Origin: Rhizobium mayense
GTDB taxonomy: Bacteria > Pseudomonadota > Alphaproteobacteria > Rhizobiales > Rhizobiaceae
Direction: 5' to 3'
Length of the DNA stretch: 64,000 nucleotides
Assembly (NCBI RefSeq): GCF_030272705.1
Contig: NZ_JARFYM010000010.1
Span: 186,001-250,000 of the forward strand
Shown: piece by piece, positions 10,556 through 19,307 of the stretch
Numbering within the stretch: position 1 is the first letter of the stretch
How the letters are laid out: the number at the start of each line of letters is the position of its first letter
Notes under the pieces: generated by a model
The model's input: the letters and a program-made list of their open reading frames with translations, nothing else
Database searches by the model: none
Told to the model about the DNA's origin: nothing
Position numbers and translations under genes: made by a program

Positions 10556-10576
10556 TGTGAGGATACCCTCATATTT
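10533..10576. promoter_or_regulatory. Paired operator-like repeats between TetR gene and hydrolase gene
   Basis: Two 18-base direct copies, GAGGATTCTCTCATATTT (10533-10550) and GAGGATACCCTCATATTT (10559-10576), differ at two positions and start 26 bases apart. Each begins with a partly palindromic GAGG-N4-(C/T)CTC core. The first lies over codons 2-8 of the TetR gene and the second in the 37-base divergent gap. The placement suits a TetR operator that blocks both starts. The binding protein is inferred, not shown. Confidence 0.6.
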
Positions 10577-10592
10577 CCCCCGGAGCCCCCTG

Positions 10593-11162
10593 ATGCCTCT
10601 TTACGATCCCCAAACCACCGCACTCATCTCCATCGATCTGCAGGGCCTTGTTCTCAGCCGCCCGCTCGCACCCCACTCTGCGCAGCAGATCGTCGAGAAT
10701 ACTGCCGCCATCGCCCGGAAACTGAAAGCCGACGGCGGAACCACAGTCTTTGTGACGGTTGGATTTTCCGCAGACTATGCCGACGCTGTCAACCAGCCCG
10801 TGGACGAAAGCTTCAGCTTTCCAGAGGGAGGTTTGCCGCCGGCTGCTCTCGCAGCACCCGCCGAGATCGCTGCGCTGACGCCCGACGTCGCCATCGTCAA
10901 GCGCCAATGGAGCGCCTTTTATGGCACCGACCTCGACCTGCAGCTGCGCCGTCGCGGCATCAAAACAGTGATCCTCACGGGTGTTGCGACCAATTTCGGT
11001 GTCGAATCGACCGTTCGCGACGCCTACGCCGCCAATTATGCTGTCATCGTAGCCGAGGACGCGGTGACAACCTTTTCGCAGGAAATGCAGGATTTCGCCT
11101 GCACAAAGGTGTTGCCGCGGCTGTCGCGCATCCGCAAGACGGCGGAAATTCTGGCTAACTGA
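10593..11162 (+). CDS. YecD-like isochorismatase-superfamily hydrolase
   Basis: The ATG at 10593 follows GGAG at seven bases and gives 189 residues, matching E. coli YecD (188). Seen are the catalytic Asp in SIDLQG, the Lys in VKRQWSAFYGTDL and the loop GVATNFGVEST. At the position where most cysteine hydrolases have the nucleophilic Cys there is Gly, as also in YecD, so classical amidase chemistry is unlikely. The substrate is unknown. The gene faces a TetR regulator that probably controls it. It is followed by a 144-base gap before mepA. Confidence 0.85.
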   Translation: MPLYDPQTTALISIDLQGLVLSRPLAPHSAQQIVENTAAIARKLKADGGTTVFVTVGFSADYADAVNQPVDESFSFPEGGLPPAALAAPAEIAALTPDVAIVKRQWSAFYGTDLDLQLRRRGIKTVILTGVATNFGVESTVRDAYAANYAVIVAEDAVTTFSQEMQDFACTKVLPRLSRIRKTAEILAN

Positions 11163-11306
11163 TCATGCGCTTAGCGGTCCGGGCGGGCAATGCGTGGCGG
11201 TTCATTAGCATCGAGCGATAAAACACGGATTCACCAAAATCGCTTTTCAAGGTAGATTGGCCCGCAAATCATTTCGGCCACCGCCGACAGCCATGCAAGG
11301 AACCAC

Positions 11307-12353
11307 ATGATTCCCCTCCTGGTTCGGACCCTCAACAGCCTCAGCAAATTTGCCCTCGCCGTGACGATTGGCGCGGGTCTCGTCAGCGGCGAGGCAGCGG
11401 CACAGCAAGCGACCCCGACGCCCGGCAGCGCCAAGGCGATTTTCGGGGCAGTGACACTACCTACCCAGGGACCGCCGAAATCGATCGGCTTTTACGCCAA
11501 GGGCTGCCTTTCCGGCGCCGTGGCGCTGCCGACCGATGGGCCGACCTGGCAGGCCATGCGCCTTTCGCGCAACCGCCGCTGGGGCCGGCCGGAGATGATC
11601 GCGCTTCTCGAACGCCTGTCGCGCGACGCCGCCAAATATGACGGGTGGCCGGGCATCCTGGTGGGCGACATCTCACAGCCGCGCGGCGGGCCGATGTTCA
11701 ACGGCCATGCCTCGCATCAGATCGGCCTCGACGCGGATGTCTGGCTGACGCCGATGCCGGCGCGGACGCTGACCACGGCCGAGCGCGAAAGCCTGCCTTT
11801 CACCACCATGCTCGATAAGAACAAGTTCCTGACGGTCGACGACAAGGTGTGGACTGCATCGCGCGCCCGGCTTTTGATGCGCGCCGCCAGCTACCCCGAA
11901 GTCGAACGCATCTTCGTCAATCCGGCGATCAAAAAGAAAATGTGCGAGACATGGACCGGCGACCGCACCAATCTCGGCAAGCTGCGCCCGGAATACGGCC
12001 ATGACTCACATTTCCATATCCGCATCCGTTGCCCCGCCGGTTCCATCGGCTGCAAGCCGCAGCCAGCTGTTGCCGCCGGCGACGGCTGCGGCAAGCCGCT
12101 CGCCTGGTGGTTTACGCCCGAACCATGGGCCAAGCCGAAGCCCGGCGCAAAACCGCCGGCAAAGCCGCGCGAAGTCATGGTTTCCGACCTGCCGAAGGCC
12201 TGCCAGACGGTGCTCGACGAACCTCCCGTCACCTCGGCCGCTGTGGCCACCTTCGGGGCCAAGGCTGCTGCGGGGACGGCCGCGACCAGCACAATGCCGG
12301 TTTCCAGCGCCGGCACAGGCAGCACGCCGCCCGGCGACATCCCGCAACAGTGA
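11307..12353 (+). CDS. mepA: Penicillin-insensitive murein endopeptidase
   Basis: The 348-residue product has a signal peptide ending near AAAQQA and the MepA (M74) metallopeptidase core. Family runs include SIGFYAKGCLSGA, the zinc site GHASHQIGLDADVW and the second metal/catalytic motif YGHDSHFHIRIRCP. It would cut D-alanyl-mDAP cross-links of peptidoglycan in the periplasm. It is longer than E. coli MepA (274) because of a Pro/Ala/Lys-rich C-terminal tail of about 80 residues of low complexity, which may bind the wall or be disordered. AAGGA precedes the ATG. Confidence 0.93.
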   Translation: MIPLLVRTLNSLSKFALAVTIGAGLVSGEAAAQQATPTPGSAKAIFGAVTLPTQGPPKSIGFYAKGCLSGAVALPTDGPTWQAMRLSRNRRWGRPEMIALLERLSRDAAKYDGWPGILVGDISQPRGGPMFNGHASHQIGLDADVWLTPMPARTLTTAERESLPFTTMLDKNKFLTVDDKVWTASRARLLMRAASYPEVERIFVNPAIKKKMCETWTGDRTNLGKLRPEYGHDSHFHIRIRCPAGSIGCKPQPAVAAGDGCGKPLAWWFTPEPWAKPKPGAKPPAKPREVMVSDLPKACQTVLDEPPVTSAAVATFGAKAAAGTAATSTMPVSSAGTGSTPPGDIPQQ

Positions 12354-12361
12354 CAGCGGCG

Positions 12362-12381
12362 GAGCCGGTTCCAACCGGCTC
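12362..12381 (+). terminator. Possible hairpin terminator after mepA
   Basis: An inverted repeat GAGCCGGT-TCCA-ACCGGCTC starts nine bases after the mepA stop. The run after it has few T residues (GTCTTTC), so it may act only as a transcript 3' end stabiliser or weak terminator. Confidence 0.35.
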
Positions 12382-12476
12382 GACCCGTCTTTCAAAGGTG
12401 TGCCTCTTGGTATAGAAGGCGGATAAATCGATTAGAGGTCTTTGACTTTAAAGGCCTGGGACGGAGTGGGAGTTTC

Positions 12477-12857
12477 ATGGCCGGCGGCAAATGCATCGCG
12501 CTGATCGCGCATGATCAGAAGAAGGATGCAATGGCGGAATTTGCACGCCGCAATCAGGATGCGCTTGCCGATTGGCATATCGTTGCCACGGGCACCACCG
12601 GCGGCCGCGTGCTCGATGTCTGCCCCGGCCTCAAGGTCACCCGCATGAAAAGCGGTCCGCTCGGCGGCGATCAGCAGATAGGCGCCATGATCGCGACCGG
12701 CGAGATCGATATGCTCGTTTTCTTCATCGACCCGCTTACCCCGATGCCGCACGATGTCGACGTGAAGGCATTGACGCGGCTGGCCGTTCTCTATGACATT
12801 CCGATGGCTCTCAATGAAGCCACCGCCGAACGACTGATCAAAACACTGAACCATTAA
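12477..12857 (+). CDS. mgsA: Methylglyoxal synthase
   Basis: The 126-residue protein converts dihydroxyacetone phosphate to methylglyoxal and phosphate, relieving sugar-phosphate stress. Conserved residues are in place: His12-Asp13 in ALIAHDQKK, the phosphate loop TGTTG near 38-42, Asp65 in [11 protein letters not shown] (E. coli Asp71), Asp85 in FFIDPL and His92 in MPHD. Length is a little shorter than E. coli MgsA (152). GGGAG precedes the ATG. It sits 34 bases before glk in the same direction, so glucose phosphorylation and the glycolytic bypass may be expressed together. Confidence 0.95.
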   Translation: MAGGKCIALIAHDQKKDAMAEFARRNQDALADWHIVATGTTGGRVLDVCPGLKVTRMKSGPLGGDQQIGAMIATGEIDMLVFFIDPLTPMPHDVDVKALTRLAVLYDIPMALNEATAERLIKTLNH

Positions 12858-12891
12858 TCCGCCTTACCGGCGGCTGACCACGGACCTCGCC

Positions 12892-13917
12892 ATGCCCAAG
12901 CTCAATCACAGCGAAGCCCCCATGCCCTTTCCTATCCTGATCGGCGATATCGGAGGAACCAACGCGCGCTTTTCCGTCCTCGTCGATGCCTATGCCGAGC
13001 CAAAGCATTTCCCGAATGTGCATACCGCAGATTTCGAGACGATCGACGAGGCGATTCAACAGGGCGTCCTCGACAAGACCTCAATACAGCCGCGTTCGGC
13101 GATCCTTGCCATGGCGGGGCCGGTTCGGGGCGATGAAATTCCGCTGACCAATTGCGACTGGGTGATCCGCCCGAACACGATGATCGCCAATCTCGGCCTC
13201 GAGGATGTGCTGATCATCAATGATTTCGAAGCCCAGGCGCTGGCGGTCGCCGGTGTATCCGAGGAGCATCGCGAGACCATCGGCGAAACGTCGGAAGACA
13301 TGCTCGCCTCTCGCGCCGTACTCGGGCCGGGCACCGGCCTCGGCGTCGCCGGCCTCATCCATGCCCAGCATACCTGGATCCCAGTGCCGGGCGAAGGCGG
13401 ACATATCGATCTCGGACCGCGCAGCGCGCGTGATTTTCAGATTTGGCCGCACCTGGACCCCATCGAGGGCCGGATCTCCGCCGAGCAGACCCTTAGCGGC
13501 CGTGGCCTGCAGAACATCTATCACGCGATCTGCAAGACCGACGGCATAGAGCCTGTGCTCGCGCAACCAGCCGATATCACGACCCATGCGCTCGCCGGCA
13601 CCAACGCTCAGGCCGAAGAGACCGTGACGCTGTTCGTGACCTATCTCGGCCGTGTCGCCGGCGACATCGCGTTGATCTTCATGGCGCGCGGCGGTGTCTA
13701 TCTTTCCGGCGGCATCTCGCAGAAAATCCTGCCGGCGCTACAGAAGCCGGAATTCCGCGCCGCCTTCGAAGACAAGGCGCCGCATAGCGCGCTGCTGAAA
13801 TCGATCCCGACACATGTGGTCACTCATCCGTTGGCCGCGCTCGCCGGCCTCTCGGCCTACGCCCGTATGCCGGCCAATTTCGGCCTGGCGACGGAGGGCC
13901 GCCGCTGGCGGCGTTGA
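12892..13917 (+). CDS. glk: Glucokinase
   Basis: The 341-residue protein phosphorylates glucose with ATP. It is the ROK-unrelated, E. coli-type glucokinase: [14 protein letters not shown] near residue 14 binds phosphate, [10 protein letters not shown] carries the catalytic Asp, [11 protein letters not shown] forms the second phosphate loop and [13 protein letters not shown] binds sugar. The annotated start has no clear ribosome-binding site; a second Met at residue 11 (MPFPILIGD) is possible and would match E. coli Glk better. The gene follows mgsA by 34 bases and precedes a beta-lactamase-like gene by 47. Confidence 0.95.
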   Translation: MPKLNHSEAPMPFPILIGDIGGTNARFSVLVDAYAEPKHFPNVHTADFETIDEAIQQGVLDKTSIQPRSAILAMAGPVRGDEIPLTNCDWVIRPNTMIANLGLEDVLIINDFEAQALAVAGVSEEHRETIGETSEDMLASRAVLGPGTGLGVAGLIHAQHTWIPVPGEGGHIDLGPRSARDFQIWPHLDPIEGRISAEQTLSGRGLQNIYHAICKTDGIEPVLAQPADITTHALAGTNAQAEETVTLFVTYLGRVAGDIALIFMARGGVYLSGGISQKILPALQKPEFRAAFEDKAPHSALLKSIPTHVVTHPLAALAGLSAYARMPANFGLATEGRRWRR

Positions 13918-13964
13918 TCGAGAGTACAGCAACACGTCGCCAGATGCGGCCGCGGGAGAACCGG

Positions 13965-14768
13965 ATGGACTATCGCTTCGTTCCCCTGGCATCGCTGGCG
14001 GCCACGCTTTCAATCTCCACCGCCGATGCCAGGATCCTCTGCACGGTGGTGGCAAATGCTGCGGACGGTAAGGTATTGATGCAGCAGGGTGATTGCGCAA
14101 CCCGCGTCACGCCGGCGTCTACCTTCAAGATCGCGCTCAGCCTGATGGGTTTCGATTCAGGCTTCCTGAAGGACGAACATGCGCCGCTGCTCCCTTATCG
14201 CAAGGGCTATGTCGATTGGGGCGGTGCCGAATGGCGCCAGCCGACAGACCCTGCCCGATGGATAAAATATTCGGTGGTCTGGTTCTCGCAGCAGGTGACG
14301 CATGCCCTCGGCACGGATCGGCTGCACGACTATGCCGTCAAGTTCCGTTACGGCAATGCCGACGTCTCCGGCGATCCTGGAAAGAACAATGGGCTCGACC
14401 GCGCCTGGATCGGCTCCTCCTTGAAGATTTCCCCCCTCGAACAGGCGGCCTTTCTTGCAAAGCTCGTCACCCGGCAACTGCCGGCAAGCCCGCAGGCTTT
14501 CGACATGACGGAGCGGATCACCGAAGCTGCACCGCTGAGCGACGGCTGGGACATTCACGGCAAGACCGGCTCAGCGCGTCCAGGAGGAGCCACCGATAAA
14601 GCCTATCCCTATGGATGGTTCGTCGGATGGGCGGAAAAGGGCGATCGCCGGATTGTATTCGCGCGGCTTACCCAGGACGAAAAGAAGGAACAGGGACCCC
14701 CGGGCGTAAGGGCGCGCGACGCCTTTTTGAAAGAGCTGCCTTCCCTTATAATGCAGTTGGCTCCTTGA
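13965..14768 (+). CDS. Class D beta-lactamase-like (OXA-family) protein
   Basis: The ATG at 13965 has GGGAGAA upstream and gives a 267-residue protein with a short signal peptide (cleavage near STADA). All class D motifs are present: S52-T-F-K55 with the nucleophile Ser, S103-V-V, Y129-G-N and K200-T-G. Length is normal for OXA enzymes. It is therefore likely a periplasmic serine hydrolase acting on beta-lactams or acting as a penicillin-binding sensor. Base composition is like the neighbours and there are no mobile elements nearby, so this looks like a native chromosomal gene. Spectrum cannot be inferred. Confidence 0.88.
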   Translation: MDYRFVPLASLAATLSISTADARILCTVVANAADGKVLMQQGDCATRVTPASTFKIALSLMGFDSGFLKDEHAPLLPYRKGYVDWGGAEWRQPTDPARWIKYSVVWFSQQVTHALGTDRLHDYAVKFRYGNADVSGDPGKNNGLDRAWIGSSLKISPLEQAAFLAKLVTRQLPASPQAFDMTERITEAAPLSDGWDIHGKTGSARPGGATDKAYPYGWFVGWAEKGDRRIVFARLTQDEKKEQGPPGVRARDAFLKELPSLIMQLAP

Positions 14769-14842
14769 CCTGCCTCTTAACCAGTGCGGCAAGCCATAAC
14801 TAGCCAAAGCCGTCCTAACTCTTTATAGACCCGCGGGAGCAC

Positions 14843-16678
14843 GTGCCACTTGCGGCCGCTTGGTCTGAGACAGGAAGCCGATTTTTGAAGTCGCCCGACA
14901 CCAAAAACAATAGCGTCGACAGCGAAACCGTTACCGGTGTCCTGAAGCGCATCATTGCCGAAAATGGCCGTGACCATGTCTGGGGCTATTTGACCGCCAT
15001 CGCCTGCCTGGTCTTGGTGGCATTGTCGACGGCCTTTATCGCCTACATCATGAAAACGATCATCAACCAGGCATTCGTCGAGCGCCGGGCCGATGTCGTC
15101 TGGATTATCTGCTCGGCAATCTTCGCCGCTTTCGTGGTGCGCGGTTTCGCCGGCTACTTTCAGTCTGTCATCCTCAACAAGATCGGTAACAACATCATCG
15201 CGCGTTACCAGCGGCGGCTGTACGGTCATCTGATGACCTTGTCGATCGGCTTCTTCAGCGAGGCGCGGTCTGCGCAGATCGCCGCGCGGGTCAGCCAGAA
15301 CGTCTCCGGCATCCGCGACGTCATGAACCTGACGATCACCTCGACTGCCCGAGACCTTCTGACCTTCGTCGCCCTGCTTGGCGTCATGGTGGTTCAAGAC
15401 CCGCTGCTGAGCCTGGCCGTCTTTATCGCGGCCCCGCCGCTGCTTTATGCGCTGCGTTATGTATCCAAGCGCCTGCGCGCTGCGACACGCGAGGCGGTCA
15501 ACCTGAATAGCCACGTGCTGGGCGCGATGCAGGAGACGATCCAAGGCATTTCCATCGTCAAAGCTTTCACGATGGAAGAGCAGCTGGATCGCAAGATCAA
15601 CAAGCTGATCACGGCGGCAGAGCATCGGCAAAACCGCATCGCTCGCCTGTCCGAGCGCAACGGGCCGCTGACCGAAAGCTTCGCCGGCTTCGCGGTCGCC
15701 AGCGTCCTTGCCTATGCCGCCTATCGTTCGATCTATCACGACGTTCCGCCCGGTGCCTTCTTCTCTTTCGTCACCTCGCTGCTTCTGGCCTACGATCCCG
15801 CCCGTCGCCTCGCCAAGCTGCAGGTGCAGATGGAGCGTGCCGTCGTCAATGCGCGCATGATCTACGAACTGCTCGATATGGAGCCACGGCAGCGCGATCT
15901 GCCGGACGCCAAGCCGCTCGCCATCAGCGAGGCCCGCATCGAGTTTCGCGACGTTCACTTCGCCTATGGCGACGAAACGGTTCTGTGCGGCGTGAGTTTC
16001 GTTGCCGAAGGCGGCGAGACGACGGCATTGGTCGGCCCTTCCGGCGCCGGCAAGTCCACCGTCATCAATCTTATTCCGCGTTTCTACGATCCCAAGGCCG
16101 GGAGCATCTTCATCGACGGGCAGGACATCGCCCATGTCACGAAGCAGTCGCTGCGCGAACAGCTCGCCTATGTCTCGCAGCAGCCCTACCTCTTCGAAGG
16201 CACGATCCGCGACAACATCCGTTACGGCCGTCCGGAGGCGACGAATGCCGAAGTGGAGGAGGCAGCCCGGCTTGCCTATGCCCATGATTTCATCCAGGCG
16301 CAGCCGCAGGGCTACGACACGCCGGTCGGCGAAAACGGCGTGACACTTTCCGGCGGCCAGCGCCAGCGCCTGTCGATCGCCCGTGCGCTGGTGCGCAACG
16401 CGCCGATCCTGCTTTTGGACGAAGCGACCTCAGCACTCGATACCGAGTCGGAAGCAGCCGTGCAGAAGGCGCTGGACGAAGCCATGAGCGGCCGTACCGT
16501 CGTCGTCATTGCCCATCGCCTGTCGACGGTCGTGAGGGCGGAAAAGATCATTGTGATGCAGAACGGGCGTATCGTCGAAGAGGGCAACCACGAGACGCTT
16601 GCGACGGCCGACAATGGCCTTTACGCTCGCCTCAACAACCTTCAGCGACCGGCCGTTTCCGGCACCTCCCGCAAATGA
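14843..16678 (+). CDS. MsbA-type ABC exporter (permease fused to ATPase)
   Basis: This is a half-transporter of about 600 residues with six transmembrane helices in the first 330 residues (ABC_membrane type 1) and a C-terminal ATPase with Walker A GPSGAGKST, Q-loop, signature LSGGQRQR and DEATSALD. It probably works as a homodimer exporting lipid or drug-like substrates. Two starts are possible: GTG 14843 (GGGAG but only three bases away) giving 611 residues, or TTG 14885 (AGGAAG at seven bases) giving 597. The latter has the better ribosome-binding site. dapB follows after 15 bases, so they may share a transcript. Confidence 0.9.
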   Translation: MPLAAAWSETGSRFLKSPDTKNNSVDSETVTGVLKRIIAENGRDHVWGYLTAIACLVLVALSTAFIAYIMKTIINQAFVERRADVVWIICSAIFAAFVVRGFAGYFQSVILNKIGNNIIARYQRRLYGHLMTLSIGFFSEARSAQIAARVSQNVSGIRDVMNLTITSTARDLLTFVALLGVMVVQDPLLSLAVFIAAPPLLYALRYVSKRLRAATREAVNLNSHVLGAMQETIQGISIVKAFTMEEQLDRKINKLITAAEHRQNRIARLSERNGPLTESFAGFAVASVLAYAAYRSIYHDVPPGAFFSFVTSLLLAYDPARRLAKLQVQMERAVVNARMIYELLDMEPRQRDLPDAKPLAISEARIEFRDVHFAYGDETVLCGVSFVAEGGETTALVGPSGAGKSTVINLIPRFYDPKAGSIFIDGQDIAHVTKQSLREQLAYVSQQPYLFEGTIRDNIRYGRPEATNAEVEEAARLAYAHDFIQAQPQGYDTPVGENGVTLSGGQRQRLSIARALVRNAPILLLDEATSALDTESEAAVQKALDEAMSGRTVVVIAHRLSTVVRAEKIIVMQNGRIVEEGNHETLATADNGLYARLNNLQRPAVSGTSRK

Positions 16679-16693
16679 GACGATAGAGAAGAC

Positions 16694-17518
16694 ATGAGCG
16701 ATGATGCGATGAAGCTTGTGGTGGTTGGCGCAGCGGGCCGCATGGGCCAGGCCCTGATCCGCCTCATCCACGCCACCGAGGGCACCACCCTGCATGCGGC
16801 CGTCGCACGTCCCGGCTCTGCTTTCATCGGCAAGGATGCCGGCGAGATTGCCGGCCTGGGGCCGATCGGCGTTCCGGTCACCGATGACCCGCTTTCAGCC
16901 TTCCTGCATGCCGAAGGCGTGATCGATTTCACCACGCCGGCAACCAGCGTCACCTTTGCGGGCCTCGCCGCGCAGGCGCGCATTGTCCACATCATAGGTA
17001 CGACCGGCTGCTCGGCGGAAGACGAAACCAGGTTCAAGGCCGCCGCGCGCCACGCCCGCATCGTCAAGTCAGGCAATATGGGCCTCGGCATCAACCTCTT
17101 GAGCGTCCTGGTCGAGCAGGCGGCGCGGGCGCTTCAGTCGGCTGATTGGGACATCGAAGTCCTGGAGATGCACCACAAGCACAAAGTCGACGCCCCGTCC
17201 GGCACCGCGCTTCTGCTCGGCCAGGCGGCGGCAAAGGGGCGCGGCATCGATTTCGGCGAAAATTCCGTGCGCGTGCGCGATGGCCACACCGGTCCGCGCC
17301 CGGCGGGTACGATCGGCTTTGCGACACTGCGCGGCGGCGGGGTCATCGGCGACCACTCGGTCATCTTTGCCGGCGAAAGCGAGCGTCTGACCCTCTCCCA
17401 CAGCGCCGGCGATCGTTCGCTGTTTGCCCGCGGCGCACTTCAGGCCGCCCTCTGGGCGCGCGACAAGAAACCCGGCCTTTATTCCATGCTCGACGTTCTC
17501 GGGCTTTCCACACGTTGA
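16694..17518 (+). CDS. dapB: 4-hydroxy-tetrahydrodipicolinate reductase
   Basis: The 274-residue enzyme reduces 4-hydroxy-tetrahydrodipicolinate with NAD(P)H in the lysine and diaminopimelate pathway. Seen are the nucleotide-binding motif [10 protein letters not shown] at residues 11-20, GTTGCS in the middle, the catalytic and substrate-binding run [14 protein letters not shown] and the C-terminal [15 protein letters not shown]. Length equals that of E. coli DapB (273). It lies 15 bases after the ABC exporter gene and is followed by a strong hairpin before gpmA. Confidence 0.97.
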   Translation: MSDDAMKLVVVGAAGRMGQALIRLIHATEGTTLHAAVARPGSAFIGKDAGEIAGLGPIGVPVTDDPLSAFLHAEGVIDFTTPATSVTFAGLAAQARIVHIIGTTGCSAEDETRFKAAARHARIVKSGNMGLGINLLSVLVEQAARALQSADWDIEVLEMHHKHKVDAPSGTALLLGQAAAKGRGIDFGENSVRVRDGHTGPRPAGTIGFATLRGGGVIGDHSVIFAGESERLTLSHSAGDRSLFARGALQAALWARDKKPGLYSMLDVLGLSTR

Positions 17519-17527
17519 TCCCATCAT

Positions 17528-17561
17528 GGAGCGGTTCAGCACGGAATTGCTGAACCGCTCC
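17528..17561 (+). terminator. Hairpin between dapB and gpmA
   Basis: A perfect 14-base inverted repeat (GGAGCGGTTCAGCA, six-base loop, then its complement) lies nine bases after dapB. The following sequence (TTTCGTTCTT) is T-rich but not a clean run. It is either a rho-independent terminator or a small rhizobial palindromic repeat serving as one. Confidence 0.6.
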
Positions 17562-17641
17562 AGCCTTTCGTTCTTATGCAATTCCGGACGGAAAACCGCT
17601 ACGCACTTTTCCTGGAATTGCTCTATCAAGGAGGAATATTT

Positions 17642-18277
17642 ATGAGCGGTACTCTCGTCCTCGTTCGCCACGGGCAGAGCGACTGGAATTTGAAGAATCT
17701 CTTTACCGGCTGGAAGGACCCCGACCTGACCGAGCTCGGGATTGAAGAAGCCAAGACCGGCGGCAAGGCGCTCGCCGAATACGGCATCAAGTTCGACATC
17801 GCCTTTACCTCCGTACTGGTCCGGGCCCAGCATACGCTTGACATCATCCTCGACAGCGTCGGCCAGACCGGCCTGAGGACCATCAAGGATCAGGCGCTGA
17901 ACGAACGCGACTATGGTGATCTCTCGGGCCTGAACAAGGATGACGCCCGCGCCAAATGGGGCGAGGAACAGGTGCATATCTGGCGCCGCTCCTACGACGT
18001 TCCGCCGCCCGGCGGCGAAAGCCTGCGTGATACCGGCGCCCGCGTCTGGCCCTATTATTTGACCGAAATCCTGCCGCGAGTTCTTGCTGGCCAGAAGGTG
18101 CTGGTCGCCGCCCACGGCAACTCGCTGCGCTCGCTGGTCATGGTCCTCGACCGCCTCAGCAAGGAACAGATCCTGGCGCTCAACCTCGCGACCGGCGTGC
18201 CGATGGTCTACAAGCTCAACGCCGACTCCACCGTCGCTTCCAAGGAAGTACTCGGCGATATGTCGAACGCGCACTGA
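17642..18277 (+). CDS. gpmA: 2,3-bisphosphoglycerate-dependent phosphoglycerate mutase
   Basis: The ATG at 17642 follows AAGGAGG, so the shorter 211-residue form is chosen. The protein interconverts 3- and 2-phosphoglycerate. The catalytic His is in [12 protein letters not shown] at the N-terminus; [13 protein letters not shown] and the second catalytic His in AAHGNSLR follow. It is shorter than E. coli GpmA (250), as is usual for rhizobial GpmA, which lacks the C-terminal extension. It appears to be a single-gene unit: a hairpin precedes it and a hairpin-pair repeat follows. Confidence 0.95.
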   Translation: MSGTLVLVRHGQSDWNLKNLFTGWKDPDLTELGIEEAKTGGKALAEYGIKFDIAFTSVLVRAQHTLDIILDSVGQTGLRTIKDQALNERDYGDLSGLNKDDARAKWGEEQVHIWRRSYDVPPPGGESLRDTGARVWPYYLTEILPRVLAGQKVLVAAHGNSLRSLVMVLDRLSKEQILALNLATGVPMVYKLNADSTVASKEVLGDMSNAH

Positions 18278-18305
18278 GCGCATCAAACTAACAATCTTCG
18301 GAATA

Positions 18306-18460
18306 GCCCCTCACCCTAGCCCTCTCCCCGTTTTTGCGGGGAGAGGGGACGACCTTCGTACCCTCATCTCAGCGGGTTAATGGAGGGAAGGCTGTGGGGG
18401 CGCCCATCCCCTTCTCCCCGTCAAAACGGAGAGAAGGTGGCCGACAGGCCGGATGAGGGG
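18306..18460. repeat. Dispersed intergenic hairpin-pair repeat, copy 1
   Basis: About 155 bases hold two GC-rich hairpins: CCTCTCCCCG/CGGGGAGAGG at the left and CCTTCTCCCCG/CGGAGAGAAGG at the right, ending GGCCGGATGAGGGG. The ends are near-inverted (GCCCCTCACCC and GGATGAGGGGC). A related copy is at 46963-47105. It fills the space between the convergent gpmA and phnF genes and could act as a two-way terminator. Confidence 0.8.
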
Positions 18461-18471
18461 CTACCCACCCC

Positions 18472-19206
18472 TCAATTCTCGATGGTAAAGCGCACCCTGT
18501 CGGCAGCGAAGCGCGAGACCGAATATTGCACCGGAACATTATCCAGATCGGTGTTCAGCGCCTGCGTGATCAGGACGATAGCACCCGGAGATAATTGCAG
18601 ATCCGCCAGATCGCCTTCGTCGGCATGCGTGGCGGTGATCTCGGTGACGACGCGCACATAGTCCGGCACGCCAAGCTCACGAAATGCTTTGGTGATCGAT
18701 CCCGTTGTCCTGTAAACCTCGGCAATGGCGCCGAAGCGATCTGCCGGGAACCAGTTCGTAGCGCGCGAAACCGGACGATTGTCGGCCTGACCGAGCGTTT
18801 CCAGACGCACAAGCCGCGTGCCGGTCTTGATCTTGAGCTGCCGGGCCAATTCCGCGCTCGCGGCCTCCTCGGTAGCGGCCAGTAGGACACTGCGGGTCTC
18901 GCGGACCTGATCGCCAATGCCCTGCGAGAATCGCGTCCGCTTCGAAATCGGGAAGCTCAGGCGTTCTTTGCGCTCAATCAACGTTCCGCGCCCCTGCACG
19001 GCCCTGACGATCCCTTCCTGCGCCAGTGCCGCAAGCGCGCTTCGTATCGTATGCCTGTTGACCCCGAACTGTAGCGCCAGCACCGTTTCCGGTGGCACCA
19101 TCCCCGTGTCGTCGAAATCGCCGTGATTGATCGATGTGCGAATCCGGTCGGCGATCTGCCGCCAGAGCGCGACGCCCGTCTGTCTTTGTACCTTCTGTCC
19201 CGCCAT
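18472..19206 (-). CDS. phnF: GntR/HutC-family regulator of phosphonate use, PhnF
   Basis: The 244-residue protein has an N-terminal winged helix (GVALWRQIADRIRTSI...FGVNRHTIRSALAALAQEGIVRAVQGRGTLI) and a UTRA ligand domain. It is divergent from phnG, the usual place for phnF. A TTG at 19248 would lengthen it by 14 residues, but that would put the PHO box and promoter inside the gene, so the ATG at 19206 is chosen. It probably represses phnG onward through the palindrome at 19274-19291, with a phosphonate or C-P lyase intermediate as signal. Confidence 0.92.
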   Translation of the reverse strand: MAGQKVQRQTGVALWRQIADRIRTSINHGDFDDTGMVPPETVLALQFGVNRHTIRSALAALAQEGIVRAVQGRGTLIERKERLSFPISKRTRFSQGIGDQVRETRSVLLAATEEAASAELARQLKIKTGTRLVRLETLGQADNRPVSRATNWFPADRFGAIAEVYRTTGSITKAFRELGVPDYVRVVTEITATHADEGDLADLQLSPGAIVLITQALNTDLDNVPVQYSVSRFAADRVRFTIEN

Positions 19207-19220
19207 ATTGCCCGCTTGCT

Positions 19221-19238
19221 GTGTCACACGCTTGTCAT
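19221..19238 (+). promoter_or_regulatory. PHO box (PhoB site) upstream of phnG
   Basis: GTGTCAC-ACGC-TTGTCAT matches 11 of 14 half-site positions of the consensus CTGTCAT-N4-CTGTCAT, with the TGTCA cores exactly 11 bases apart. A third weaker unit (GCCAA) follows in phase. A TAAAAC at 19255-19260 is a possible -10. This predicts activation of the C-P lyase genes by phosphate starvation, as known in S. meliloti. Confidence 0.65.
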
Positions 19239-19273
19239 GTCCTGCCAATAAAGATAAAACTACCTTGTATGGT

Positions 19274-19291
19274 TGTCTATATCAATAGACA
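19274..19291. promoter_or_regulatory. Probable PhnF operator before phnG
   Basis: TGTCTAT-ATCA-ATAGACA is a perfect 7-base inverted repeat with a four-base spacer, 17 bases before the phnG ATG and just past the likely transcription start. The GTCTAT...ATAGAC pattern fits HutC-type GntR operators (GT-N-TA-N-AC half sites). Assignment to PhnF is by position. Confidence 0.7.
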
Positions 19292-19307
19292 TTTTGAGGA
19301 TAACGCG

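Noticed and set aside
14400..14700. Recent horizontal transfer of the class D beta-lactamase-like gene
   Set aside because: Codon use and GC content look like those of neighbours, and no integron, transposase or repeat flanks it.
14777..16285. A 502-codon leftward open frame
   Set aside because: Antisense to the ABC exporter gene, with shadow-type composition and no ribosome-binding site.
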